64,000 nt of DNA from Chara braunii (Eukaryota > Streptophyta > Charophyceae > Charales > Characeae), in the NCBI GenBank assembly GCA_003427395.1, contig BFEA01000148.1:2622650-2686649 (forward strand), read 5' to 3'. Below are positions 21,294-32,575 of the stretch, piece after piece. The position numbers were made by a program, and so were the translations under genes. Every line of letters begins with the position of its first letter. Positions within the stretch are counted from its first letter, which is position 1. Under the pieces are notes generated by a model, which searched no databases, had not been told where the DNA came from, and was given only the letters and a program-made list of their open reading frames with translations.

Positions 21294-21495
21294 GGGCCTA
21301 GTTTTTGTTTCTTTTGTTTTTTTTTGTTTTTTTTTGGTGCACTACACGCCGCCCGCCGTCGGCCAGCTTTTGATTTGCAAAAAACAAAAAAAAAAAAGAG
21401 AAAAAAAAAAAAGCTTTTGTTTTGAATGCATTTCGACACTTGTTTAGCGCAGATGCGTTCATAATATTGAAGGATAGCGAGTTGTGCAACTGCCT
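21294..21495. mobile_element. Degraded foldback element split by a poly-T tract
   Basis: The left end GGGCCTAGTT, then T-rich sequence, then GTGCACTACACGCC, appears to pair with the right end GGATAGCGAGTTGTGCAACT. The arms match the type at 5824-6208 but are diverged. Confidence 0.5.
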
Positions 21496-21616
21496 ACCTA
21501 CATAATAACCCCGAGAGCTACGAGCAGCCGGAGCTGCGGCAGGCAGGGCAGGGCACGGCCTCTACGAAACGCAAACGCATTCAAACGACGACGTCTCCTC
21601 TGGAACGTTCCTGATC

Positions 21617-21738
21617 CGGGGCCAAGTCCCACTTACGCTGATCTTTCATTCTTGGGCGTCGATCTTCCTAGTTTATGGTCGGAAAAAAAAAAAAAAAAAA
21701 AAAAAAAGAGATTTGGGGTAGGTGGGACTTGGCCCCCG
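21617..21738. mobile_element. Foldback element, GGGGCCAAGTCCCACTTAC ends
   Basis: The left arm GGGGCCAAGTCCCACTTAC and inverted right arm GTAGGTGGGACTTGGCCCC differ at one position. A run of about 23 As lies at 21684-21706 inside it. Confidence 0.85.
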
Positions 21739-21959
21739 AGGATGGCGGGCAGATGCAGTCGGAAAGTCGGAAAGGACTTGGGGGGTGTGACGTGTGAACA
21801 TGGCCCGACGACGACGGTAAACAGCGGCGATGAGTGACGTCCCGCAGAGCTCAGGGAGGGGAGGGACTGCGGGTGCGCACACAGTACAGCGCGGCAGCTG
21901 ATGGTCGGATATCGGGCGGTTGATTGGTGGGCGGGCTCGCCAACGTGGGAGATGATATG

Positions 21960-23374
21960 ATTCCACCCAATCAATCGGATCTGTAGATAGATCCGGCAAA
22001 GCTACAGAGGAGACGTTTCCGAGCTCGATGTATGGGAAGAAGAACTTCGAACCTGGGTCGATTCGATGCTTGTGTGCTGCCAATCGGTCGGTCGGTCGGT
22101 TGGGCGGACTGCCTATCGCCGTCAGTGGGGCGATGTGGAGCAGCAGCAGGAGGGCAACCGTTCAACCGATGGCGGAGTGAGCGCCAGACCGGCTTTGGCG
22201 CGGGTTCGCTGACCCCGCCATTAGATGCAATGGAGGGGGCCGGCGGGGGGTAGAGAATTGCGTTCGCGGAGGCGGAGCCCGCCGGGCGGCGGACCAGGTG
22301 CGCTGGTCGAGCAATGCGCGCCGCGTGGGAATAGGGGAGTGCGGCCTGAGCGCTCCCACATTTGCTTCCCACTCGCTCGCGCGCGCGTTGCTCCTGCGTG
22401 CTTGCGCTCGCGCGCGCGCGCGTTCGTTGTCCGTGGGCAGGTTGTTGTGATCGTAGGCGAAAGAGGGAAGGCGGGCATATTCCAAGTAAAGCAGCGGAAG
22501 TAGTAGCTGTACAGTCACCGCGCGTCATGCGGTAGACAGGGGGAATGACGAGGCCGGTGCGGGGCGGGGCGGGCCGGGGGGAGAGGGGCGCGGAGCCAGG
22601 AATCCATCCTTGTTGATGGCCAGATCCATCGCCAACGTCGGGGAGCAGTGAAGTGAAGGGAAGGGAAGAAAAAAGGAGGAGACATTGTACTGCGCCATGT
22701 TCACGGAATTGTGACTGGAATCAGGAAGCGAGGTCGTCGGTGATAGGGCGTTTCTCGCCGGCGGTTGCGCTTGTGCCTGCCCTGCCCAGCGGTGGGGTAC
22801 GTTCTGACCGCTCCCGGCGGGCGGCTGGCTCCCCCTGCTCTCCTCCGGGACGGCTCCGCGTTGTACCGGTGCAGGTTACAGGTTTGTGTGCGTCGAGGCC
22901 GTTTCTTGTCGTCGCTGTCCCGCCTCTCGCGCCTTCGCTCCCCCGCCTCTCCGCCGTTCTCTTCCGGATTCATCGGATCTATTCCTTTCCGGCTGAACGA
23001 TGGACAGCAAGCGGCGGACAGGGAGGAAGAAGTGGCGGTGTTGTGGAGCGCAGAGGTTGGCATTGTTCAGCGTCGGCCCTGGCTCAACAACAATTGATCG
23101 TGGGGAAGGTCGTCGTGGGCTGGTGGCAGTAGAAGAAACGCGGGAAATTTTGGCTCGATTGAGAAACGGTGGCCGGGCCGAGCTCGTGTGGTTCGATGAT
23201 ACCTGTCCTTTTACACGGCGAAACAGCACGTCTTCGGGGTAGCAGCCGGGGGCGGGGTGTTCAGTTGTGTTCGCTCTGCGTACTTGCCTCGACATACTTG
23301 TTTTAAACCAGCTGCGTTTCTTGGGTTTATTATCAGCAGTGCGGCGAGTTGGCAAGCACAACTTGAACTTTTGG

Positions 23375-23458
<84 letters not shown>

Positions 23459-24290
23459 CTCGCTCCCAGAATCTAGGACTCTGTAGGTACCTGCTTGTAA
23501 AGGTACCTACCTACCTACCTACCTACTTGCCTACCTACCTACTTGCCTACCTACCCATCCATCGTCGTTTTCTTCGTTTGTGCTCCGCTCTCGCGTTCCC
23601 TCTTCGTTTCTACTACGACGTCGATCTCTAGCCTTTGGTCCTGCCTTGCTTCGCCCTACACCGCCGCCGACGGGAATCCCTGAGTCGCATCCGGGGTGGC
23701 TCTTCCTTCTCTGTTCTTTCGTTTTCTCTCTTCTTTGGGACTCCCGAGCCACCCGAGCGTCTCGACTCCATTTCAGGAAGTAGATTTTTTTGCCATCGTT
23801 TCAGTTCGGGCAAAAAGCAGTAGCCTCAGCAGGGAAGACGAGGGAACTAGAGGCGAACTAGCCCACGTAGCGTGCTCTCCCAGCCAATGCACCTGCGCGA
23901 GCCCTCGTCTCTTTTGTATTACCTCCCGCTCGTCTCGAAAGATCTCGGCGCCCAGACATAGAGAGAGCTTCAGTTTTTGCGCTTGGCAGGGGGCGGGTCT
24001 TCCCCTTCATTCTTGAGCTTGCCTCCTTGCCTAGCTTCTCTTCGGACACCTTGAACCGCGGTGTGAGATGTCGTGACATCGTCTACTGGTCGCCCAAATC
24101 CGCCTTCTGTCGTCTTCCCTGTCGCCCTCGTTCTTACACGCGATTTCTTATCTCCGCCTGGCGCGTGATGCGTCGCTTGTGTCGTTTACCTGTGTCCTCT
24201 TCGCTCCTATCGATTACGCTCGCAAGTCGCTCTGCTGTGATTGCGCCATTGAACGAAGGATGTCTCTGCTGAGAAGGAGAAAGCGACAAG
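21960..24290. promoter_or_regulatory. GC-rich upstream region of the F-box gene
   Basis: 2.3 kb of CpG-rich sequence with mixed open frames that look like low-complexity shadows rather than genes. It includes CGGT repeats near 22085, an alternating CG run at about 22410-22420, a (GT)n-(GA)n microsatellite at 23375-23455 and a CTAC tetranucleotide array at about 23500-23556. It probably holds the promoter and 5' untranslated region of the gene at 24440; the extent is inference. Confidence 0.5.
23375..23556. repeat. (GT)n-(GA)n and (CTAC)n microsatellites
   Basis: A GT run (about 23375-23411) passes directly into a GA run (to about 23455). It is followed after 45 bp by an imperfect CTAC/CTTG tetranucleotide array. 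Confidence 0.95.
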
Positions 24291-24293
24291 TGA

Positions 24294-24299
24294 TATAAA
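24294..24299 (+). promoter_or_regulatory. Possible TATA box of the F-box gene
   Basis: TATAAA lies 141 bp upstream of the chosen ATG in otherwise GC-rich sequence. If used, the transcript would start near 24325 and have a short leader. There is no other support. Confidence 0.35.
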
Positions 24300-24439
24300 C
24301 TCGCCGTGAGCCTCGGCGTTGGGCTTCGGGTTGAGCCAGCAGGAGACCAGGTGGAAGGTGGGAAGGTGAGGAACTAGCAGAGGCGGGGGTAGGTAGGAAG
24401 GAAGAGGGGGCTTGCAACGGCCCGTGTAGGTTGGTCAAG

Positions 24440-24627
24440 ATGTGCGGGGGATTTGGATTCGGGGGCTCGCCACGTAATCGGGCATCCCCCCAATTCTCGA
24501 GGCATCTTCCCGTCAAGCTCCCAGTGGAACTACTGGAGGCTGTTCCCGCACAGTCGCCTCATAACGAGGTCTACGATGTGAATCCGCGCCAAGGGGAGGA
24601 GGAGGCGCAGCGACCACAGAAGCAGCT

Positions 24628-24658
<31 letters not shown>

Positions 24659-27319
24659 TATCAACAGCAGGAAGTAGTCCGTCACCGGCCGGGAGGGCTA
24701 GATGATGGGCCAATCGGCGGAACGATAGGCGGCGACGACGAGATCAAGAACTATCGTGATGATGGAGCAGCAGAGGACAATGCGAGTGGCAAGAGATGTA
24801 GTACAAGTAGCGTACAGTATCCTCCTAGCTGTAAGCGCAAGCGTGTGGTCTACACTTTCCCACGTCTCTCGCCGTATTCCGCAGTTCGACTTGGGGCAGA
24901 TTTAGAGATGGCCGGTAATCTCACCCATCAGCGGCATCATCCTCATCATCATCATCATCATCAAGAGCAATCGCAAGAGCAAGAGCAACAGAAGCGTCTT
25001 AACGGCCCTTCTCATCAGCGTCGAGACCATCATGATCAGGTAGCAGAGCATGCAGAAGATGCTGAGGTTCGCAGTCCTGCGTCGCGTGAAGATATCGTCG
25101 ACGACGCTTATTCGCCTTATCGTTTACGTGAACGGCCTTCCCCTCCTCCTTCCTCCTCGTCTTCGCCGTTCTCGAGTTCTTCCTGCTCCCCTTCCTCGTT
25201 CTCATCCTCCCAAACTTCCCGCCTTTCAGCAGATGAAGGCGCCGTGGTGTCTGTGCTTCGGGAAGCCGACGTGGCGTCCATCCGTGAACGAGACTCGCAA
25301 GATCTGATCAATTCGCTGCCAGACGAAGTCCTTTGCAACATCTTCGCCGAGCTAGACGACCCGCGGGACAGAAGCGTGTGCGCGCTGGTGTGCATGCGGT
25401 GGTTGATGCTGCAGTCGCACATGCGGTGGGAGTGTTACAGGAGGGGAAACAGGAAGAGGCGCGGTGCCGGTGGCGGCGGCGGAGTAGGGGAAGGCGGACA
25501 TGCGTTGTCCGTGCGGGAGGGGCCGGGGCCGTGGAAGGTAAGGAGGGCGGAGGGGGGAGTGCGGAGAGGGGAAGGAGGGGAGGATGGCGATGGCGAAGGG
25601 GCTGGGGATCAACGGTATGCCTCCCCGCCGACGTCGAGGCGTCGGCCTTTAGTGGACAACAAGAAGGAGGGTGGACGTAGCCGGGCGGGGGGCAATAACG
25701 GTGGGGGGGAGGAAGGCGCGGAGTCGGACGACGGAGAGGAGGAGAGCAACGGCGCGTCGTGGATGGCCGGTGACCTGTCCAGGTGTCTGGAAGGGCGAAA
25801 GGCGACCGACGTAAGGTTAGCAGCGCTGGCACTCGGGCTGGTCGGACGCGGGGGGCTGGGCAGTCTCGTGCTGAGGGTGCCTGTGTCGGTGTCCAACGTC
25901 GGGATCTCGGCCGTCGGAAGTTGCTGCGGCGCTCTCGAGTCCCTGTCTCTCTTCGAGTGTAACGACATCAGCGATGAAGGGTTGGCCGCCGTTGGGAGAG
26001 GCTGTCGGCTGATCGAGAAGCTGCACTTGTTCAAGTGCTCCCAGATAGGCAACAAGGGCTTACAAGGCATCGCGCAGGGTTGCTTGTTCTTGCGCAAGCT
26101 GATCGTTGACACGTGTCCTCGGATCGGCGACGAAGCTCTGGAGAAGGTGGGTGCGTGCAGCCGCAACCTCTTCGCGCTGACCGTGAGCAACTGTGAGAGA
26201 GTGGGAGACTCAGGGGTGGAGGCGGTGGCGGGGGGCTGCACATCGCTGCGGCGACTTACGCTGAACAACGTGGGAGTGGGCGACAACGGTCTCCTCGCGC
26301 TGGGGGCGAGATCTTCGTCTCTGACTAAGCTCACGCTTGTCAGGATGGCCAAGCCCACGGAGAAGGGGTTGGTGGCGCTGGGGACCACCCAGGGATTGAG
26401 GGGCCTGCGTGTTATCGTCATCCAGGGCTGCGTCGCCATGTCCAATCGCGTGATGGAGGCTGTGGGGGTAGGGTGTGTGGAGTTGAAGCGCCTCTGCGTG
26501 GACGATTGCACGGCGCTGGGCTCGGAGGGAGTGCAGGCGCTCGTCAAGAACTGTAAGTCCCTTGAAGCGCTGGAGTTCGGTCATTGCCCGGGAATCTCGC
26601 CGGTCGGATTCCGTGCGCTCCTTCAGGAAGACTGCCGCGTGCAGTCTCTCTGGATTACCAGCTGCAACGGCATCCGGGACAGAGGTCTTCCCGCGACGCC
26701 CTCGGCGCCGCCTGCATCCATCAGGGCGTTGAAGTCTCTGCACATCTCCTCCTGCACTCTCGTGGGCACCGCCTGCCTCGCTACAATCGGGCGCCAGTGC
26801 CCGACGTTGGAGCACATCGAGTTGACAAGCCTGCCGGGCGTCGGAGACCGAGGAATCGCCGTGATCGCGGAGGGGTGCGGTAAATCCTTGAAGTCTGTCG
26901 TCATTACCGCTTGCTCGAGGGTGACCGACGGCGGGGCGCAAGCCGTGCTGAGGAACTGCGGGTCGCGGCTCATCAGACTGACCTTGGACGGTTGCCCCGA
27001 GGTCACCGATCGCACGGCGCGCATGGTTGCTGAGAAGTGCTGCAGCCTCAAGGACCTCGATCTCTCTCGCACAGCCATCACCGACGAAGGTGTCAGTGCC
27101 ATTGCCAACGCGTTAGAGAAGGGTCTGGAGACTTTGTCCTTCGCCGCCTGTCCGGGGCTTACGAGTAAATGCATCCCGCGCTTGTTCCCCATGTTCGGTC
27201 AGCTGTGGGCTTTAAACCTCCGCGGCTGCACCGGACTGACGAGACAGTGCCTCGAGAGTGTCGAGCGCAAAGCCTGGGAATGTGCGGGCCCTTCGTGTCT
27301 GTTCATTGACCCATATTAA
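24440..27319 (+). CDS. EBF: EBF1/2-like F-box/LRR protein (959 aa)
   Basis: Probably the substrate receptor of an SCF ubiquitin ligase that targets EIN3/EIL transcription factors, as land-plant EBF1/EBF2 do in ethylene signalling in the nucleus. The F-box is at about residues 288-332 (LINSLPDEVLCNIFAELDD, then DRSVCALVCMRW). About 18 leucine-rich repeats of the CX-type run from about residue 465 to the end. The linker CLEGRKATDVRLAALALG before the repeats is close to the same segment of EBF1/2, and this decides the family over generic FBL proteins. Unlike the roughly 620-residue plant proteins it has an N-terminal extension of about 285 residues with Gln and His runs, and a Gly/Arg/charged insert of about 110 residues between F-box and repeats. 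I start at ATG 24440 because the open frame upstream has no ATG. No intron interrupts it. The target is inference. Confidence 0.85.
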
Positions 27320-28790
27320 TGAACTGTTCCCCTCCCCGGGGCATATTCCGGGGTGTGGCAGTCAGATCATGTCAGTAACAAACGCACGAGGCAAGGCCTT
27401 GCTTGCCTCGCGTCTCCTCCGCGCTTTGATGCGGCTGTCGCGGATGAACTCGGCAAGACGGCGGAAGGAGAGGGAGGGGCTAGGCTTGCTCCATCTCCGC
27501 TCCTTCTCGAGGCTGCTGAGCATCGCAAGCGTGATGGCAAGCTATTAGGTCTCCTCCCGCCTTTACCTCCCCCCCCTCCCCTCTCTGCTCGTTGGACCAA
27601 CACCAACACTCGGGCTGGGGGAGCATCAGCCGCCGCCACGCGCTGTCTGTCGGAAGGCGATGTCCGGCGGCGGTGGCGCCAAGTACTTGTTGCGTGTCCT
27701 CGGTTCTTGTTCTGCCTAGTCAGCAGCCCCACCAATTTGTTTGGTTTGGTTGCTTCTCTCAGGCTCCTGCAGTACCAGCGACAGCGGCGATAGCAGTAGC
27801 AGAGGGAGTACTTGGCTCGCGTTCGGTGCTGACACACGGCGACTTCCGCCGTTCCGATCTCTCGGCCGGGCGATGGGCGACCTTGACCAAGAGCGGGAAT
27901 CTCTTCGGTTGTGAGGGAAAGGCTGGTGTGGTTGTGTGCTTAGGTCCCACTGCGATTTCCCAGATATGTAGCGCATAAGATGTTTCCCGGCGCCACCCTG
28001 CTTTGTTCCTGCAATCAATCAGGCGAACGCGTATGCATCTAGTAAAGATCACGCCTGTTATTATATGATGACACGACTTGAAGTGAGGAAGAGGCTGGTG
28101 TGAGTAATTGAGATTGATTGTACGTGTGACTGCGTGGATTGCCGCTGAAGTAGAACAAGGCAACAAGGGGGAGAACTATGGTTTACTACTTGGGAAAGTT
28201 AAGATCACGTCCTGCTGATCTTGCCGTCCGTCTTCGCCGGAATAGAACGAACGGTCATTCTCGCTGTATATAGATATAACCACACAGCTGTAATGACCGT
28301 ACATTCTATTGGGGAAATAAGGAAGGTAAGCTCGCGCGAAGTTGGAGGAGGAAGTGGAGGCGAAGCGTGGTGATGCGCAACGATGAGGCTGGGGCGGATG
28401 GCGACGCTCCTCGTTTGTCGCAGCGCTGCAGAAGACCCGCCTACGTACGCTTGCCTTCCGTACTCTCAAAGTCTCATGCGGACGTGAGAGGGAGAGTGCG
28501 AGGAAGAGAGCAAGTGTAGAGGAGGAGAGAGAGTCCGCGTGAGCGAGCGAGCGGACGGAAAGAGCATGGGAAGTAGTGATGGCTCACCTCTCTCTCTCCT
28601 CTATTTCTCTCTCTTACTGCCTTCCGTGATGGGTGAGAGAATGGCAGTCGCTATGAATCTCCAGCTGGGTCGGCGGGTTCGCCGTGGTCACGTTTTTCAT
28701 GTATTGTTTGTTGCCTTCACGAAGGAGGGGGGGGGGGAGAGGAGGAGAGAATTCGGAGTGGTAGATCTGTGGAATGGGCAAATGGACACA
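27320..28790. other. 3' flank of the F-box gene, no further gene seen
   Basis: The first part is presumably the 3' untranslated region. I see no poly-U clusters of the kind reported in plant EBF 3' UTRs in the first 400 bp, and no clear polyadenylation signal. Open frames beyond are GC-rich shadows. GAGAGA-type purine sequence lies at about 28485-28535. Confidence 0.45.
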
Positions 28791-28795
28791 GGTAA

Positions 28796-28870
28796 GGCGG
28801 GAAAAGGCGCGAAACGGCGGGAACGGCGGGAAACGACGGGAAACGGCGGGAAACGGCGGGAAACGGCGAG
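28796..28870. repeat. Minisatellite of E2F-type sites
   Basis: A 10-bp repeat with consensus GGCGGGAAAC gives at least four GGCGGGAAA and one GGCGCGAAA in 75 bp, plus near variants (GACGGGAAA). On the minus strand these read TTTCCCGCC and TTTCGCGCC, both fitting the E2F consensus TTTSSCGC. Whether E2F binds here is inference. Confidence 0.8.
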
Positions 28871-29690
28871 AGTTCTTGATTGTACTTGCAAGCGTGATGC
28901 ATGAAATGTTATTCTTCTTCTTCGCATGCGGGGGGCGAACGTGGTTCGTTGGACTGAGTCGTTGCCTTGGATGCAGAATTGATCGAGAGAGCAGCTTCAG
29001 CTTCTCTTCATTTGCACTGGCGGCCTTTGATGTGTGTGGTCTTCCTTGTGCAAGCCGAGAGACGAACGTCGTCGTGGTCTGGAATTGCCATCGAAATATG
29101 GATGGATGGATGGATGGATGACATGTGGCATATGAGAGGAGAGCTGATTTCGGACTATGTGAGAGGAAGCTTATCTCGGACTCTGTTATATATTTTGTCC
29201 ATCGGAGAAGAGGTAAAGCTGAGGCCAGACGTAAGCTGAGATGATTTGCGTGTCGATCAAGACGACTGCGCGAGAGAAGGAGCGCCGGGACAGAGAAGAG
29301 GGACACTGGGAGCCAGCCAGAGTTTGCTATGAGAGGTGGTTGGTTTTTTGTATCCAGTCAGAACGATAATGACAAGAAGAGCCAGTTATCTCATTTATAG
29401 AGGTTTCACTGGCTATTTCTTGCGTCATGTGTTCTCTTCTTCTTCTTCTTCTTCATGCATCCTCTTCAGCAACGGCTTTCGACTAAGGGGCGGGAAGAAG
29501 ACATCATTGATCCTGGCCATGTTGTACAAGGTTTGTCATCTCTTCGTTCTTCCGAGCGTCTGACTCACCGGCTTTGATGAGATGGATGTATGCGATCTGA
29601 TACATGACTGCTAGGCTCGATGGAGTCGGCGGTTTCATTCCCCTTGGCGCGGCGGCCGATGGGCCGCCGCCTATGGGCGCTCGATCGGGT
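28871..29690. other. Unassigned sequence
   Basis: It has a GATG tetranucleotide run at about 29100-29120 and a CTT run at about 29437-29452. Short frames on both strands show no domain. Confidence 0.4.
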
Positions 29691-29752
29691 GTGTATGTAC
29701 GGTATGTACGGTATGTATGGTATGTACGGTATGTACGGTATGTACGGTATTT
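29690..29752. repeat. 9-bp minisatellite (GTATGTACG)n
   Basis: Six to seven copies of a 9-bp unit. Because the unit is a multiple of three, the translations show repeating MYG or PYI triplets and are not a gene. Confidence 0.9.
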
Positions 29753-29882
29753 TACCATATATTTTGCTATATTGGGAACGCACCGCAGCGCGAACGCCGC
29801 ACCGACGAGCGGATGCATTTCTGCCGTCGTCCCGTTTTGCTTATCACAGTCATCGATGGATGTAGCCTACTTTTCCGTGTGT

Positions 29883-29999
29883 GAGGTGTATATGGTGGCA
29901 TCTTTCTACCACAGGCGGACGACGGCAGTGTGAAAATATCGGTCTCGTGTACCGTTTTGCGTTTGTGAGGTATATGGTGGCATCTTTCTACCACAGGCA
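29883..29999. repeat. Local direct duplication
   Basis: TATATGGTGGCATCTTTCTA with following CCACAGGC occurs at about 29889 and again at about 29971, some 82 bp apart. It is followed by CGGCAG repeats. Confidence 0.8.
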
Positions 30000-30060
30000 G
30001 ACGGCGGCAGACGGCGGCAGTGTGAAAAGATGTTGTTGGCGGGCTCGGCTCGAAAGTGAG

Positions 30061-30412
30061 AAAAGATTTTGGCCGGTTCGAAAATGAGAAAGTTTTTGGC
30101 GGTTTCGGAAGTGAGAAAGGAAAGAATTGGCGGTTTTTCGGAAGTGAGAAAAGATTTTGGCGGGCTCGGAAGAGCAAAAAATTTGGCGGTTTTTCGGAAG
30201 GGAGAAGGATTTTGGGGCGGAAGTGAGAAAGGAAGGAATTGGCGGCGGGTTTTCGGAAGTGAGAAAGATTTTGGCGGGCTCGGAAGAGAGCGAGAGATTT
30301 GGCGGTCTTTCGGAAGGGACAAGGATTTTGGCGGGTTCGGAAGAGCGCGAAAAATTTGGCGGGTTTTCGGATGAGAGAAAGAAAGTTTTGGCGGGTTCGG
30401 AAGAGAGAAAGG
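30061..30412. repeat. Minisatellite with TTTGGCGG units
   Basis: About ten irregular units of 30-45 bp each contain (T)TTTGGCGG(G) followed by TTCGGAAG and GAGAAAG-type sequence. TTTGGCGG fits the looser E2F pattern WTTSSCSS. Both strands stay open through it, giving repetitive Arg/Phe/Pro or Gly/Lys-rich frames that I regard as by-products. Confidence 0.8.
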
Positions 30413-31530
30413 TAGGAGCTGTTTGCGGAAGCAGAGTGGCATTGAGAAGATGGGCGGGAAAGGAGAAGCAGTTGGAAGTTGAACGTTGTAGAAAAAATTG
30501 GGTTTGGGTTTGGTAAAGGTGAAGCCAGCGAGTTGGGCGGGGAGAACTGTGTCTTCTGTGGATATATTTTTACAAGTTTAGTCACTGGTAGTATGGAAAA
30601 GGATCGTGTGAAGAGCTGTGAAGATGCATTGGTCCGTGTTGCGGTTTCGTATCCTCGATACGAAACCGGCTGCTGCTGCCGTCTTGTGAACAGTGGGTGT
30701 TTTATGTGCACGACGGCTGCGCGTTGTTTGTCGGTGAATCTATCGCTGGCGCGGGCGCTCTATCAGCTTTTTGCTCTTGAACTGCATGAGCGCGAAGAAG
30801 TCCCCACTATCAGAGGATTCGTCGTCGTCTTGATGCCCGGGGGCTTGTCGTCAGCGTCTACTCAAGTTCATTTTCGGAGGTAGATTATCGCGGATGATGT
30901 CCAATCATGTGGGAAAGCTTCCTTATCCAATCATCATGAGCGGTCCAATCTTTTTCTTCTTCTTCTTCTTTGTATTCGTTGATTACGGTTTAGCGTAGCG
31001 TTTGGTAGCGAACCTTCTCCGGCAGCTTTTGTTTCTTGTTTCATACAGAAATCGGTCGTGAGCCGCTCTCCCCATATTCATTTTTCATTGATGTCTTCTA
31101 TAATTAGCAATCAAACGAAAAGTAGGCTATCAGTCTCCGCTCGTTTGCGCTCTCGACTACCTCCGCATGGGTGCTACGGGTGTACACCTCTTTTGTTTGT
31201 ACCGTCGTCGCTTCGGTTGCATTCATTGACCTGCATGTAAGCCCTGGCAGTCGTGTTATGATCAGGGGAGGGGGGAGATAGAACTCTTTTGATCAGAGGC
31301 ACTCAGTATCCCTACGATGCGTAGGCCCGACGTGGAAAATCGCTCGTTCGATTCTCTCCTTACTGAAGTCGCGGACGAAAGCGTGGAGTTGTGGAGAGCG
31401 GGTTTAATCCGCGTCTGCCTACTTACATTCTCCTTGAGTGCAGCAGAGGTACTACTTCATTCGCTTGGCGGCGTGGCGACGTAACGTAAACCCAGCCATG
31501 TAGATGAGGGAATAAAGTCTGGGTTTTCTG
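30413..31530. other. Unassigned sequence
   Basis: A plus-strand frame of about 130 residues at 30483-30883 (with CVFCGYIF and CMCTTAARCL-like stretches) matches no family I know. No other feature is visible. Confidence 0.35.
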
Positions 31531-31531
31531 C

Positions 31532-31534
<3 letters not shown>

Positions 31535-31569
<35 letters not shown>

Positions 31570-31694
31570 GAGAGAGAGAGAGAGAGAGAGCATTTTGGGG
31601 GGGAGGAGAGGGGATCGGCGGGGAAACGCAGTGATGTCCGATTCGACGCGTCTCATTTCAATCTCTTGCCGTTGCTTTTTGTGTGTTTAGTGTA

Positions 31695-31744
<50 letters not shown>

Positions 31745-31900
31745 GATCTGCGGGGAGGAGTGATGTCCGATTCGATGCATCTCATTTCAATATCTTTCCG
31801 TTGCTGTTTGTGTGTGTGTGACACAGAGAGAGAGAGAGAGAGCGAGAAGAGCTGGGGGGGGGGAACGTAGTGATGTCCGATTCAATGCATTTCTTCGCAA
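31535..31900. repeat. Three tandem units with nested (GT)n(GA)n
   Basis: GTGATGTCCGATTCGATGCA-type sequence recurs at about 31632, 31761 and 31871. Each copy is joined to a CA/GT run and a GA run. The microsatellites have changed length independently in each unit. Confidence 0.85.
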
Positions 31901-32413
31901 TTTCTTTGTCTGTGTGTATGTGAAGACGTTACAAGAATGTGTATGAAATCGACTTCTGAGCATGTGGGGAAGTGATGCATGGAAATTGCTGCTCTTTGCA
32001 CACAGGCGGAGAAAAAAACGCCGTGTGTCGTCGCTTCGTAAGTCTTTTTGCGTTCGCGCACTATTTGGACTGTTCGCCGCATCCTCTCTGTTTATTCTTA
32101 CTACCGAATCCGTCGGTATGGCAGTTTACTCACTGTTGGGACGCATGAGCCTGATTAAGTAATTGCTGTTCGTGATAGAGAATGTGCCTCATGTGCACCC
32201 CCCCCTCCCCCGGCGATTTGCGCAGACGAGCCATTCAGTCCGGTAGTGGAGACGCTCCGCACAGATAGCGGAGATAAAATCAAAGGGATTAGTCTATTGG
32301 ATAGATGCAATCGTTGCTGTGCTGATTTGGTTGAGATGGGTGAATAGTCGGATAAAGACCTACGACCGCTAGGGTCTGCTTGAAGTCTGTGTATGAGTGT
32401 GTTCGGACACAGT

Positions 32414-32414
<1 letters not shown>

Positions 32415-32459
<45 letters not shown>

Positions 32460-32575
32460 TGCACGCACGCACACAGAGATATACACACGCATCACACACG
32501 CATCACACACGCACACTCATCCATACCTAAAACCATCACCCACACACACGCACACACACACGTACACAAAGGCGC
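32415..32575. repeat. (CA)n-rich block
   Basis: A pure CA run at about 32420-32456 is followed by interrupted CA-rich sequence. Translations give His-Thr or Val-Cys runs. Confidence 0.95.

Noticed and set aside
22153-23360. Several 100-160 codon frames on both strands upstream of the F-box gene
   Set aside because: GC-rich CpG sequence keeps many frames open at once; compositions are Arg/Pro/Ala/Ser-rich with no domain.
24431-24439. Start of the F-box gene at TTG 24431
   Set aside because: TTG is not a usual eukaryotic start; ATG 24440 is in frame three codons later.
29767-30711. 314-codon minus-strand frame with repeating RTRQN/FRKPAK units
   Set aside because: It covers a DNA minisatellite lacking stops on both strands; there is no domain and the period is irregular.
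31300-31365. tRNA-like GTTCGATTC near 31350
   Set aside because: Only the B-box-like stretch is present; no A box at a suitable distance and no cloverleaf.
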